Of a DNA stretch of 64,000 nucleotides, positions 44,290-55,662 are shown piece after piece. A program made the position numbers and the translations under genes. The stretch covers positions 62,001-126,000 of the forward strand of contig MNCI01027068.1 in assembly GCA_015680685.1 (NCBI GenBank). The letters are read 5' to 3'. Within the stretch, counting starts at the first letter, position 1. Every line of letters starts with the position of its first letter. Below the pieces are notes generated by a model that was given only the letters and a program-made list of their open reading frames with translations, was not told the DNA's origin and made no database searches. The stretch comes from Gnetum montanum. Taxonomy: Eukaryota > Streptophyta > Gnetopsida > Gnetales > Gnetaceae.

Positions 44290-45100
44290 TTGCTTAGTCA
44301 TATCCCCAATTGACTGGAATAGATCCTAGGATGTGCCAACATAGGATTTACACTGACCCCTCCATGAAGCCTCAAAGATAACTATAGAGGCATTTTAACC
44401 CAAAGATGAAGCAAGTAGTCAAGGAGGAAATCGAACAGCTTCTCAAGGCTGGGTTCATATACCCCATTGCTGATAGCGAATGGGTTAGCCCTTTAGTTAT
44501 TATGTCTAAAAAGGGAGGCAAATGGAGGGTGTGCATAGATTTTAGGCTACTAAATACAGCAACATTCAAAGATCACTTTCCATTGCCATTTTTGACCAAG
44601 TCTTAAACACCATCGTAGGACATCACTATTATAGTTTTCTAGATGGATATAGCGGATATAACCAAATATAAATAGCTCTAGAAGACCAAGCCAAAACTAC
44701 ATTCACCAGTCCTTGGGGAACGTTTGCATGCAAAAAGATGTCGTTTGGCTTGTGCAATGCCCTTGCAACATTTCAATAACTAGTTATAAGAATATTCCAA
44801 TAGTAGATAGGGAATGACATGGAGGTATTTATGGATGACTTCTCCACTTATGGAGCAAACTTTGATAAAGCCTTGGATCGGTTGTAGTAAGTGTTAAAAA
44901 GATGTGTAGAAATCAATATGAGGTTCAATTGGTAGAAAAGTTATTTGATGGTCCAAGAAGGCATAGTACTAGGACACAAAATCTCATACATAGGGATAGA
45001 GGTAGATCCCAAGAAAATCAAAATTATCCAAGGAATTACCCATCAATCGAAAATTGTCAAAGATATTTGATCATTCCTTGGACATATTAGCTACTATAGG
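44290..45100 (+). pseudogene. Reverse transcriptase of element C
   Basis: In shifting frames: EEIEQLLKAGFIYPIADSEW (44424-44483), KWRVCIDFRLLN (44521-44556), KDHFPLPF, FLDGYSGYNQI (44637-44670), FGLCNALATFQ (44746-44778) and the catalytic box FMDDFSTYG (44829-44855), with both Asp residues kept (FMDD is normal for Ty3 RT of this group). [17 protein letters not shown] follows (45073-45123). Closest in style to Athila-type RT. Stops and at least two frameshifts are present. Confidence 0.9.
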
Positions 45101-45690
45101 AGATTTATTGAGAACTTTTCAAAGGTTGTCAAACCATTGGTTGAATTAACGAAAAAGGACGTACCTTTTGAGTGGACCAGGGAATGCGAATTAGCTTTCC
45201 AAACTCTGAAATAGAAGCTAGTAGAAACACCCATTCTACAACCTCCTGGCTAGTCCAAACCATTCCATATCATGATTGATGCATCAAACTATGCTTTAGG
45301 AGTCGTACTTACATAGTTAGATGACTAGAAGTGTCCTTATTACATCCACTTAACTACACTACCACAGAGAAGGAATTAATGGCTATAGTGTTTTCACTAG
45401 AAAAGTTTAGACACTATGTATTGGGATATAAAGTGTATATACATATAGATCATAGTGTAATATGGCTCCTCATGAATAAGCCAAAGGTAAGCCCTTGTAT
45501 CATATGATGGCTTGTAATCTTACAAGAGTTCAATTTAATGATGATCGACCACAAGGGCACCGAGAATGTAGTTGTTGATCATTTATCTCGGTTGCGATGG
45601 GATAACAAAGAGGATGAGTATCCAATTTTTGATCATTTCCCTGAATTCCTCTTTGTTGGTGTAGTGAATAATCAATCACCCATAGAGACA
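45100..45690 (+). pseudogene. RT connection and RNase H of element C
   Basis: [15 protein letters not shown] (45133-45177) and IMIDASNYALGVVL (45273-45310), the first RNase H Asp, then TEKELMAIVFSLEKFRHYVLG (about 45363-45425) and DHKGTENVVVDHLSRLR (45548-45597), the family's usual end. Stops occur near 45213, 45251 and 45320. RNase H removes the RNA strand during cDNA synthesis. Confidence 0.87.
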
Positions 45691-45869
45691 AACTAGTACA
45701 GTAGCATTCTTATCTACCTCCTCACCTAATAAACACCACAAGAGTTAAACCTTAAGAAGAAATAATAGTTTCTTCACCAAGCCAAGTACTTTATGGAGAT
45801 CAATGGGTAACTTTACAAAGTGTGTCCTGATGGCTTAGTTCGATGGTGTGTTCCCGATATAGATCAATT

Positions 45870-46432
45870 GCGAGTTCTCCAAGATACTCATGAGGGTCCT
45901 TGGTCATTACACTAGGAGATGAATGGCCATCAAGATCCTGCTTGCAGGATATTATTGGCCTACATTATTTCAGGAAGCCCATCATTTTGTCCAATCTTGT
46001 GAGCAGTATCAATGTGATGGGGGAATGACTGCTAGAATGGAGGGTCCGCAACAATGGATTCAACTGTTAGAACCCTTCAACATTTGGAGAATTGATTTTA
46101 TGGGGCCGATTACACCAATGTCCAATGTAAAAGCTTATATTATTGTTGCCATTGATTATCTAACAAAATGGGCTGAAGCAATTGCTATTAAAGATTGTAC
46201 ATCACCTATAGTTGCACGATTTTTTCAACAACAAATCATAAATAGGTTTGGGGTGCTGCGTGCACTTATTTCAGATAATGGTACATACTTCACAGGTGCA
46301 AATTTTTGGAAATTAATGCAACGCTTAGGGGTTGAGCATAAATTGACTACACCATACCACCCCCAAGCAAACAATCAAGTAGAAGTGACCAATAGGGAGA
46401 TTATGAAGATATTGACAAGAACCATTAGCAAG
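45870..46432 (+). pseudogene. Integrase of element C, zinc-binding part and catalytic core
   Basis: 170 open codons end at 46435. The zinc-binding tail YWPTLFQEAHHFVQSCEQYQ (45953-46010, second C of the HHCC set reading C-x2-Q) precedes the catalytic core: WRIDFMGP (first Asp, 46089-46112), ALISDNGTYF (second Asp, 46262-46291) and NNQVEVTNREI (Glu, 46369-46401). All three catalytic acids are present. The frame is cut at 46432 by element D and continues at 53366. Confidence 0.9.
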
Positions 46433-47206
46433 TGATGAGTGGTGAGGTACCCCTACACTCAACCATATGAATACGAGCGTAGCACGTGGGATTTGGTTGA
46501 ACTCCATAGACTAAGTGCCTACACACCTATGGAACACTTAAGGTTAATTATTCATTGTCTTCCCAGACTTACTTGTAGTTGTCATGGTGTATGGTTAAGT
46601 AAGTTTGAGGTATATGATTTTTATAGCTTTTTATGTTTTTGTCTCCTATGCTAACAAGGTGAAGGGTTGAGAAACTAATTACTAACTCTAACTAATGAAC
46701 TAAGTCTAAATTACCTAGCGTCAACATCCATTCCCACTTACTGTACACACCCTGAACCGATGCAACTGTGGCTACCAAACGTTAATCGTTGCTGGGATCA
46801 CCACGCGTAATGCATGTGCTTAGGAGAGAAGAGTGAGAGAGAAAGTAGTAAATAATAGATAAAGAATTTAAATAATAGATAATATATAATAATAAATAAA
46901 ATCCTAATTAGCCTATTCCATGCACTGCAAGGTTTATCCAAGAAACTCATCTTTATTGCCATACACAAACTTGTGTTCAAGTACAATGTTTGCTTGAATA
47001 AAGATCTGTTCACTTTAGGACTCCTACTATAGGCACATGGAAGATATTCTATCTCTAGTGTGATCAATTTGCCAAAGTTTCCCTACTGTCTAGCCTAGGA
47101 TGAGGAAACAAGGGAGAGCCACCTCTTATTTATAGATATGACGATGCATTGCGATATCGCGGGGGAGGATGCGATATCGCGGCCTATGCGATATCGCATC
47201 CCATCA
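46433..47206 (-). repeat. 3' LTR of element D
   Basis: 774 bp. On the minus strand it starts TGATGGGATGCGATATCGC and ends CCACTCATCA. The GATATCGC array (47150-47200) directly precedes TATAAATAAGAGG (rc at 47127-47139). An AATAAAG (rc near 46955) follows in the R region. ORFs 46439-46654 and 46798-47067 lie within the LTR. Confidence 0.92.
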
Positions 47207-47224
47207 TACCCCCATGACTAAATG
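47207..47224 (-). promoter_or_regulatory. Polypurine tract of element D
   Basis: On the minus strand TTTAGTCATGGGGGTA abuts the LTR start, as in A, B and C. Confidence 0.8.
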
Positions 47225-49229
47225 AAAACTCGTCCTCGAGTTCATTACAATAATATCGAGAAGGTATGGGATTATTGACTCAATGGAACTAATGGGATGA
47301 CATGTGAACAAATCATCATTACAAGACATAACAAAACTAGTATTCATGACAACAAGGGTGAACACCTTATTACATTGACATCAGGCCTCATTTAGCAGTT
47401 GAGAAAGAGAGAGAGAAAGAAGTGTTGCTGCTGCCAACGCCAATATTGCGCCTTTTGTTGTCCATTGGTAAGCGCACCATCGATCTTGCCCCTTGCATAG
47501 CTACTTCCAGCACTGCTCCATTCCAAGTGTTCCTTCTAGATCCCATCCGTTGTTACATGATTGCCATTTGCACACACAACACAATCTTTTATTAGCAAGG
47601 GTAAATGAATCATCATGTAATTAATACCTTGCTTCGGTGAAAGGTCTATTGGTTGAGTTGTGGTATGGCTGATACGGATTTGGAGATATATTAATGATGA
47701 CTACCAAAGGTGTAGGGGTTGGGAGAAAATTGAAAAAATCGGGGCTAGGAGAAAATCAGAAAAATCGGGCCCTGTACCCCCATGACTAATTGCGAACCTC
47801 CGGTAGCGATGGAATGGAGAAAGAAAGAGGAACAAGAAAGATGAGGAAAAAGAGACAACTATACCATTGATGAAATGGATGTCAATATGGAAATGAAGAA
47901 AATAAAATTAGTTGCAAAATTTTAAGGGACAGAATTTAACTGGTGCACCAAATAGGAATGTCAGTGGGTCCTCCCCAAAGCAGACTCATGCCCGGAATGC
48001 CCTGACAAAGCCACATTCAAAGAGTCCGTAGGCTCTGGGAATGTCCTTTGGAACAAGAGTTAAAGACTTAACTGTAAGATTTTACCAAAAAGAAAACAAT
48101 GTATTAACCAAAATATACACTAATGATACAACCAGTAATGAGGTGAACAATGGAGAGAAGGATGGAGAGAAGAGAATGGAATGGAATCCCAAGAACAAGG
48201 TGGTGTACAGCCCCTTGTGTGTTTCATGATTAATGTGGCTTGACAAATATCATTCCAACTCCGACCTCAAACCAGCCACATCCTGTGACTTCGCATCAAT
48301 GCATTCGGTTAAACCATCCACTTGAGTAACAAGAATGCTTCCCCCAAGAGTCACCACCATTCCGATGAAACAAGGAGGAGAGAATGGGAAGCAAGAAGGG
48401 CCTTAGTTAGGGGGAACATTTTTGGTTCCATAACCAGTGCTTGTAGGCCAAGGGATTATTTGTCTAAGAGGTGTGCTTTGAATTCTCACTTTTTTTTTTG
48501 TATTTTGTGTTTTTATGCATGAGAACCACACCATGCAAAGACTTCTTATTTTTATTATCTCAGCTTCCAATAATTGGGTAACATTGGAAAAGCAACAAAA
48601 CTCAAGAAGAACACATCCAAGCACCCAAGAGAACGACCAACACAAATGCATCAAGTTTCCTTGAAGTCATACCCTTTTCAATCCTTGAGTCCTTCCTTAG
48701 TTTGAGAAATGCCCAGTCACCAATTCGTTAAAGTTCTTATTAGAAAGGGACTATACATTTCCAAGCCAAAAGAGATCATAGACTTTGTGGATGGATGTAG
48801 TGGACTCATTGCTTGCCATATCAAAAGAAACATACCTTAGTATCAACATCATGACTTTAAGGTAAAAACCAAACATTAGCAATCAATATGAAAATAGTTC
48901 ATACCATCGTGAAGAACACTTATTGGGTGATGAACTTACATGGTGGATCACACACACACACACACACAAAATGAAAAAGTATAACAATGTTGTAAAAAAA
49001 AAAAAACAAGAAGAGTTAGAGAAATTTGTAAAAAAAAAACAAGAAAAGTTAAAGAAATTTGTAAAACAAAAATGTGTAAGACAAAAACGTGTAAAACAAA
49101 AATGTGTAAAACAAAAATGTGGAAAACAAAAACGTGGAAAACAAAAACGTGTAAAAAAACGTGGAAAATAAAAATGTGTAAAAAAAAACTTAAAAAGAAC
49201 TGAGGGCCTCCAATGGTTAGCATAGGTGG
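47225..49229 (-). other. 3' non-coding region of element D
   Basis: No gene. It contains another TTAGTCATGGGGGTA block on the minus strand (47775-47790) halfway along, a (CA)n run (48948-48969), and a 15-base A-rich array (49057-49185). The Phe/Cys/His-rich minus ORFs and Lys-rich plus ORF at 48883-49280 are translations of that array. Blocks such as gaaccacaccatgcaaag (48524-48541) match the 3' region of A. Confidence 0.7.
49057..49185. repeat. 15-base A-rich tandem array
   Basis: About eight units like GTAAAACAAAAATGT with C/T and T/G variants. On the element's own strand it is T-rich and sits just after the pol-end purine block, the place where A, B and C have less regular T-rich tracts. 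Confidence 0.8.
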
Positions 49230-49250
49230 CCATCTCCCCCATGACTGAAT
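49230..49250 (-). promoter_or_regulatory. Polypurine-like motif at the pol-deletion edge of element D
   Basis: Minus strand CAGTCATGGGGGAGATGG, matching 53946-53964 in C. It marks the 3' edge of the missing pol segment. Confidence 0.6.
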
Positions 49251-49404
49251 TGCAAGGGAGAGATCTGAAATAATGAGCACCTATTTGAATTTCGTAAAAG
49301 TGTCCAACTTCTTCCCACTAATGTTCTCAGATTAAGGGTGGAAGTTGGTGACGCTCATGCTCCAATGTGTCTATGCATTTGTTGTTAACATGAGTTGTAC
49401 TCCC

Positions 49405-50240
49405 AGTTCATTCCATGCATATTAAGTTGCTATTTTTAGTAGCTGTCAGCCACAAGGTGTCTACTACTGGTGTGGTTGCTACATACAGGCACCTTTGAAT
49501 TTTTGTTTCTTGGGCACACCAATTACATGGAAGAGATGCTAAACATTCTTCCATGTCATCACCCTCTGAGTCACTGTATGTGATGCATGGAACTTTCTTC
49601 TTCTTGATCTTTCCATAAATATTTATCTTAGATATCTGCGAGGAAAGATTGCAGATCCCTAGGTACACATCTACTATACTTAGCCATGGCCTTCCCATTA
49701 TAATTGGGAAGCCCCTGTTGTTGCTGTTAACTTCTATCACCAAGAAGTTAGCTAGGTAGGACCAACCACCTATAGTGGTAACAATGTCCTCCATCGATCC
49801 CAAGGGAATGGTGATGGACTAGTCTGCTAGCTCTAGTTGGATGTTACTCTTCTTAAGTTGGGGTAGGTTCCAGGCTTGGTACATCTCTCATGAAATTAGG
49901 TTAACTTTGGAACCTAAGTCAAGAAGAGCCTTATGTCATTTGTTCTCGGCAACTTGTAAATAGATTAAGAGGCTCCCAGGGTTAGATAGTTTCTTGGGAA
50001 GGTGGCCTACCTTGATCCAGTCAGTTACAGTATGCGTTAACATAACCGTATGCGTACAACTCTATTGTTGGATTGAAGGGTTCTCTGAAGTGTTAGATGG
50101 TGGAGGAGTGTATCTAGACTCAACTGCTTGTTGTTGTAAGAGCTTGTTTGGGCTTTTGGTTCTGAATAAAGGTCTTCTCTTTTTACAGTTGTTAGAACTA
50201 GCAGCGGGTTGAATTTTTACAACTCTCATAGTGTTACGTT
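49405..50240 (-). pseudogene. Protease region of element D
   Basis: Minus-strand frames match C at 43200-44020. The active-site loop reads ALLDLGSKVNLIS (about 49940-49900), keeping Asp but with Leu where Thr or Ser is needed. MEDIVTTIGGWSYLANFLVI and FPIIMGRPWLSIVD (about 49800-49660) lie in an open frame of 131 codons that ends LICME then stop at 49408. After this the sequence runs about 150 bases to the pol-end block, with no RT. Confidence 0.85.
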
Positions 50241-50439
50241 GCTACGGTTGAGTAGGGAGTTCCCCTTGCATTGTTGGAGTAGGAGGTGTTGTGGAAACTA
50301 TTGGTGGAAGAGGTGCGGATGGAGTTGGAGGATGGTAAGTATGTGGGGTGCCTCATGGAGGAGAAGGAGTCCTCCTAAAGTACTCCCAAACTTGGTAGTG
50401 ACATTGGGGAGTTTTGTGACTCATANCACTTGGATAGTA

Positions 50440-52398
50440 CATTAACGGTTGGTGGAACTGCCTTGGGTTACCTTGGAGATAAGGTAACCTTCGGGGTGTT
50501 TATCGTTGGTTGAGTCTTGGATTAAGTGCATACACCCCAGACTCCTGTAGATGTGAGATGATTGGACAACATCCCTTGGGATGATCATAATGGTAGATCT
50601 CACATCCACCGTCATCGTCTGTATCGAAGATAGTAATTTTCCCCTTACCCTTGTTATGCGCAGGGCCTGAATTTCTCTGCTTTGTCTTACCTTTACCACT
50701 ACTTCGTTCCTCCTTAGAATCCTCTACAATTTTCAAGATAGTTGCAAGTAAGGAGTCTAAGGAATCCCACAATTGATCCATCTTAGCCGATACTTCTGTT
50801 GTTAGTTTTTGAATCGGCAAGGTTTTTCTGTTCACCAACTCTTCGAGTGGTGACTCATCCTCTTCATCACAAAATTTCACTCCCTTCTTTCGAAGGGAGG
50901 GACTATGGTTATATTCTTCCACACTCTCTCTTTTTTGTAGTTCACCTTCTTCTTTTGCTACTTGTTCCAAGAAGAGATTAACTTCATGGGCTCTAAGTTC
51001 TAATAGTCTCCCTTGGGAATAAGTCCCAAGGGTTCTTCTAGTTTCATGCCTTAGCCCATCCACGATGTGGTGGAGTTGATCCCGCTGTGCATAACCATGG
51101 CCTAGGAAACTATTTAACAATGCGTAGTAGCGGCCCATGGTAGCATCCAAGGGTTCATGAGTACCTTGCTTCCATCCTTAGATCTGCTTATGCAAGTTAG
51201 ACACTTTGGAGTATGTTTGATACTTATCGTTGAAGAGTTCTAACATCGTACTCCACCTCTTGATGGTTTCCAGTTCTAAGGACCGGTACTAACTCTCTAC
51301 TTCCTTGATGAGTGTCCTAGGAAAAAACTTTAGTTTTTGCCACTCGTTTTCTATATTTTGGAAGGAACAGGCATCGTGGAATGCCTGTAAATGATGTTGC
51401 GGATCAGTGTTGTATCCCCCCTAAAAGCATGGGATATTATTCATGTCTAAGCATTTGATGTGACTGTCCTTTTGATGCCTTATTGGAATTCTTACTACCT
51501 CCATTATATCGAGCATACTTTGGGTGGCAAGTAGGGGCTCATCATGATAATCTCTTTCATGACACCTGTGATGTCTTCGTTGTTCCCTACTTTCTCTTTG
51601 TTCATGCCCTTGTCCTCTCTCTCGACTCTCTCATCGAGGTCTCTCATTTCGCCTACCTATATCCTCATCGTTATGCTCATGGTGGCTATGCCTAGATGTG
51701 GAAGGAAAGGGTGAATGATGTGAAGAAGGGGAAGAAGAAGGAGAAGCATTTCCATGATGATGTTTCTTGCCCTCTCTTCGGCTGCTACAGCCCCGATCGT
51801 GATGATGATCTAAGTGTCTGTCCTTATCATGAGTTGTTGTTCCCTCTGTGAATAGTTGGTGTTCACAGGGATCAGAACTAGTGTTATGTATCATTGATCA
51901 TGGGTTCTAATACCCAACCTCCTCACTTTCATTAGAATAGGGAACATATTTTGATAGAGAACCAGTTATGAGTGGTTCACCATCTCCTATTTCACTAAGG
52001 ACATGCATGACCTCTTTTCCCTTCAACAGTGTATGTTGGCTCTCCTGCCTTGAGTCCCTCATATGTTGTGCTTCTGTGGGATAATAATCCCTTATATCAA
52101 AGACTTCTGCAATGTATTTAACATATAATTCTATCATGCCAATTTGTGCCAAAGCATGGAGGAGCATGTTAGGGACTGATCGATCTGGGGGTAACATGAT
52201 GTTACCTTGCAAATCTCTCCATCGTAGCTGTTCGTCTTGATGGAGGATAAAGGTAAAGTTTGGAATATACTCATCAAGATGAGTATAGACTATCCGGTAT
52301 TATTGAGGACTTGGTAGATTTCGGCTATGTGTTTTTGATTGCCGACTGATTCGTGTATGGTCCTTAGGTGGTGAGTTGCTTTTGTTAGAAGAAGACAT
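50440..52398 (-). pseudogene. Gag of element D
   Basis: Starts at the ATG at 52398 (MSSSNKSN). N-terminal LRWRDLQGNIMLPPDRS lies near 52230-52180. An Asp/His/Arg-rich linker (51894-51631) follows. The core is split across frames, then a long open stretch (51150-50500) holds YYALLN, HHIVDGLRHETRRTLGTYSQ (about 51085-51025), a charged linker, and CEIYHYDHPKGCC (about 50603-50565) with the second zinc-binding Cys changed to Tyr. ORF fragments are longer than in C, consistent with a younger copy, but stops remain (for example near 52300 and 51180). Confidence 0.88.
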
Positions 52399-52517
52399 TA
52401 TTATCGGTGTGCTAATTTTACCGTTATATAATTTTTCTATTAATTAACTTGAAGGTTCGTTTAGGCTCCCAATGATGTCAGTGATATCCTATGTTCTATT
52501 TAGTGCACAAACACTTA

Positions 52518-52536
52518 GTCCCCGACAATGGCGCCA
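52518..52536 (-). promoter_or_regulatory. Primer-binding site of element D (tRNA-Asp type)
   Basis: On the minus strand TGGCGCCATTGTCGGGGAC, one base after the LTR end CTCATCA. It resembles the complement of a plant tRNA-Asp 3' end and is the best preserved primer site of the family here. It fixes the element's orientation as minus. Confidence 0.88.
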
Positions 52537-52537
52537 A

Positions 52538-53365
52538 TGATGAGTGGTGAGGTACCCCTACACTCAACCATATGAATACGAGCGTAGCACGCGTGATCCA
52601 GTCGAACTCCGCAGACTAAGTGCCTACACACGTATGGAACACTTAAGGTTAATTATTTGTTGTCTTCCTAGACTTACTTGTAGTTGTCATGGTGTATGGT
52701 TAAGTAAGTTTGAGGTATATGATTTTTATAGCTTTTTATGTTTTTGTCTCCTATGCTAACAAGGTGAAGGGTTGAGAAACTAATTACTAACTCTAACTAA
52801 TGAACTAAGTCTAAATTACCTAGCATTAGCATCCGTTCCCACTTACTGTGCACACCCTGAACCGATGCAACCATGGCTACCAAACGCTAATCGTTGCTGG
52901 GATCATCACGCATAACGCATGTGCTTGAAGCGGTCGTAATGAGGCACTTAACTAGGAGAGAAGGGTGACAGAGAAAGTAGTAAATAATAGATAAAACATT
53001 TAAATAACAAATAATAAATAACAATAAATAAAATCCTAATTAGCCTATTCCATGCACTGCAAGGTTTATCCAAGAAGCTCGTCTTTATTGCCATACACAA
53101 ACTTGTGTTCAGGTACAATGTTTTCTCAAATAAAGATCCGTTCACTTTAGGACTCCTACTGTAGGCACATGGAAAATATTCTATCTCTAGAGTGATCAAT
53201 CTACTAGAGTTTCCCTACTATCTAGCCTAGGATGAGGAAACAAGGGAGAGTCGCCTCTTATTTATAAATATGACGACGCACCGTGATATCGTGTACACGA
53301 TATTGCAGGGAGGAGGCGATATCGCGTACACGATATTACGGCCCATGCGATATGGCATCCCATCA
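52538..53365 (-). repeat. 5' LTR of element D
   Basis: 828 bp, same ends as the 3' LTR. It includes about 28 bp (near 52927-52954) and a longer GATATCGC array (53279-53357) that the other LTR lacks, so the two differ mainly by indels. TATAAATAAGAGG (minus) lies at about 53254-53268. Confidence 0.92.
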
Positions 53366-53875
53366 GAAAGTTTAGGCAAGACTGGAGCATGAAACTGAGC
53401 CATACTCTTTGGGCATACTGCTCCACATGGAAACTCCCTACAGGCTACTCTCCCTATGAATTGGTCTATGGTAAATTACCAATGATTCCCATTCAAACTG
53501 AGCTTTGTACACTATCCACGACATGTGACCTCAACCTTGACCTTGATCTAGCACAGAAACAACAGTTAGTAACCCTTAACTTGCTAGATGACAACTAATT
53601 AGCTATCCTATCATCTAACTAATTATATAAGGCCTTCAATAAACAACGTCCTGACCTAAGAATTAGGAAAGTTAAATATCAGCTAGGAGACAAGGTTCTC
53701 TACTGGAATCCCACACATGTGCCACAACATAATAAATTTCAAACACTGTGGAAAGAACCTTATATTATTTATGCAACTTTTCCTTTAGGGGCCATGAAAA
53801 TATACAAACTTGATAGCCCAAATAAGAAACTTTTTGATTAACATGCAACAAACCAAACCTTTCCAAGAGCTTAGG
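53366..53875 (+). pseudogene. Integrase C-terminus and pol end of element C
   Basis: Resumes the integrase after D: FRQDWSMKLSHTLWAYCSTW (53371-53430), YSPYELVYGKLPMIP, a TAA near 53596, then YQLGDKVLYWNP (53677-53713), a W-K-EPYIIY segment (53751-53772) and FPLGAMKIYKLDSPNKK (53785-53830). The order equals element A (480-950). No chromodomain is seen. Confidence 0.87.
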
Positions 53876-53945
53876 ACAGCTAGTACACATGCTACCTCTC
53901 TTGATGGAAAACCTTGCTCACTATTTTGGATCTCCTCCTTCCAAC

Positions 53946-53964
53946 TTAGTCATGGGGGAGATGG
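53946..53964 (+). promoter_or_regulatory. Polypurine-like motif at the pol end of element C
   Basis: TTAGTCATGGGGGAGATGG followed by ccatctatgctaacc and then a T-rich tract (53992-54075). The same block occurs in A, B and D. Confidence 0.6.
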
Positions 53965-55647
53965 CCATCTATGCTAACCATTATAGGACCTCACTTTTTT
54001 TTTTGAATTTTTGTTTTACAATTTTTTTTTACATATTTTTTATTTTACACATTCTTTCAAATTTTCTTATTTTTTTTACACCATCGTTCATGTTTTTACT
54101 ATTTCTTTGTTTGCTTGATTTACTTTTATTCATCATCTAATAAGTTCTCATGATGGTGGATTGAATTATATCATATTGATTACTAATGTTTGGTTTTTAC
54201 CTTTGAATTATGATGCTGACATCAAGGTATGTTTCTTTTGGTAAAATAGGCAATGAGTCCACACCATCTAGTCATCCGTACAACTCTATGGTCTCCTTTG
54301 GCTTGGAACTATACAGTCCCTCTTTTTTTAAGTAAACTTTTAATGAATTGGTGGCTGGGTACTTTTCAAACCAANNNNNNNNNNNNNNNNNNNNNNNNNN
54401 NNNNNNNNNNNNNNNNNNNNNNNNNNNNNNNNNNNNNNNNNNNNNNNNNNNNNNNNNNNNNNNNNNNNNNNNNNNNNNNNNNNNNNNNNNNNNNNNNNNN
54501 NNNNNNNNNNNNNNNNNNNNNNNNNNNNNNNNNNNNNNNNNNNNNNNNNNNNNNNNNNNNNNNNNNNNNNAATGTGGTTGGTTTGAGTCTAGATTTGGGA
54601 TGAGTTCTACTTAGTTATTTTAACCATGAAATACACAAGGGACTTTACACAACCTTGTTTTTGGGATTTCATTCCATTATCTCCTCTCCATCTTTCTTCC
54701 CAATTTCCACCTCATTGCTGATTTTATCATTAGTCCATTCTGGGTTGATGCATTGTTTTTCTTTAGTGAGTTCTTGTGGGTAATTTTTAACTCTTTCTTC
54801 CAAATGACATTCCTAGAGCCTATAGACTCTTTGGTTTGTGGGTTTGTAAGGGCATAAAGGGCATGAGCTTTCTTTGGGGAGGATCCATTGGCATTTATTT
54901 TTGGTGCTATTATTAACTTCTTTCCCTTAAACATTTCCTGCAATCAATCATTTCTTATTTCATTCCCACCCATGACATCTGTTTTATTGGTATTACTGTT
55001 AATATTTTTCATCTTTCTTGTTCCTCATGTTTTTCCATCTTATAGCTACCAGAGGTTTGCTCTTAGTCATGGGGGCCCTGGCATAAATTTTTCAATTTTT
55101 TCCATTTTACTAATTGCCTAACCCCTACACCTTGGGTAGTTTCCAATGATAAACCTCTGAACTAGTTTCTTCCATAATCACAACTCAGCCAATGCGCTTC
55201 ATATCGAGGCAAGGTATCAACTGCATTGTGGATTATCTATCCTTGCTTATTTGTGACTATGTTGTGTGTGTAGATGGTGATCATACAAATAATGGACTAG
55301 GCTTGGAGGAAGCACTCAGGATGGATTGGAACTAGAGCATTTACGAGAGGAGCAAGTTTGGTGGCATGGCTATGGATAAACAACAGAAGGCGCAATCTCG
55401 GCATTGGTGATAACATGCTTCCTCTTTTTTATCTCTCTTTCTCTTCAAACTGCCAAATAAAGGCTTGGATTTCATTTATGTAGGAGTGTTCACCACAATG
55501 ATCATGAGCACTAATGTTGTAATATGCTTATTGATCTATTCACTAGGCACAGTGAGTCTGTCATCCCATTCCATTGTCAGTTCTCAATTAGTCAATAATC
55601 CCATACCTTCCTAATATCTTGTAAGGAACTCAAGGATGAGTTTTCAT
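53965..55647 (+). other. 3' non-coding region of element C
   Basis: No gene. It contains an N gap (54375-54570) and a third copy of the purine motif (CTTAGTCATGGGGG, 55062-55075). Blocks are shared with A and B. The frames spanning the Ns are artefacts. Confidence 0.7.
54375..54570. other. Assembly gap (196 N)
   Basis: Lies in the 3' non-coding region of element C. ORFs 54253-54603 and 54348-54614 run through it and are artefacts. Confidence 0.98.
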
Positions 55648-55662
55648 TTAGTCATGGAGGTA
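55648..55662 (+). promoter_or_regulatory. Polypurine tract of element C
   Basis: TTTAGTCATGGAGGTA abuts the 3' LTR start TGATGAGAG. Confidence 0.78.

Larger units (their letters stand above)
46433..53365 (-). mobile_element. Element D: gag/protease-only Ty3 element nested in C
   Basis: Flanked by gcaag (46428-46432) and gaaag (53366-53370), a five-base duplication with one change. Joining the flanks restores the integrase reading ISK-FRQDW. It has two LTRs of 774 and 828 bp that remain very similar, a well-preserved primer site, gag and a protease region on the minus strand, then a jump straight to the pol-end block and 2 kb of 3' region. No RT, RNase H or integrase is present. LTR similarity makes D the youngest complete insertion seen here. 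Confidence 0.93.

Noticed and set aside
46439-46654. Near-identical 71-codon ORFs at 46439 and 52544
   Set aside because: They are conserved only because they sit in the two LTRs of element D, antisense to its transcription. Not a gene family.
48883-49280. Phe/Cys/His-rich minus ORFs and a Lys-rich plus ORF
   Set aside because: Produced by the 15-base A-rich array and (CA)n run in element D.
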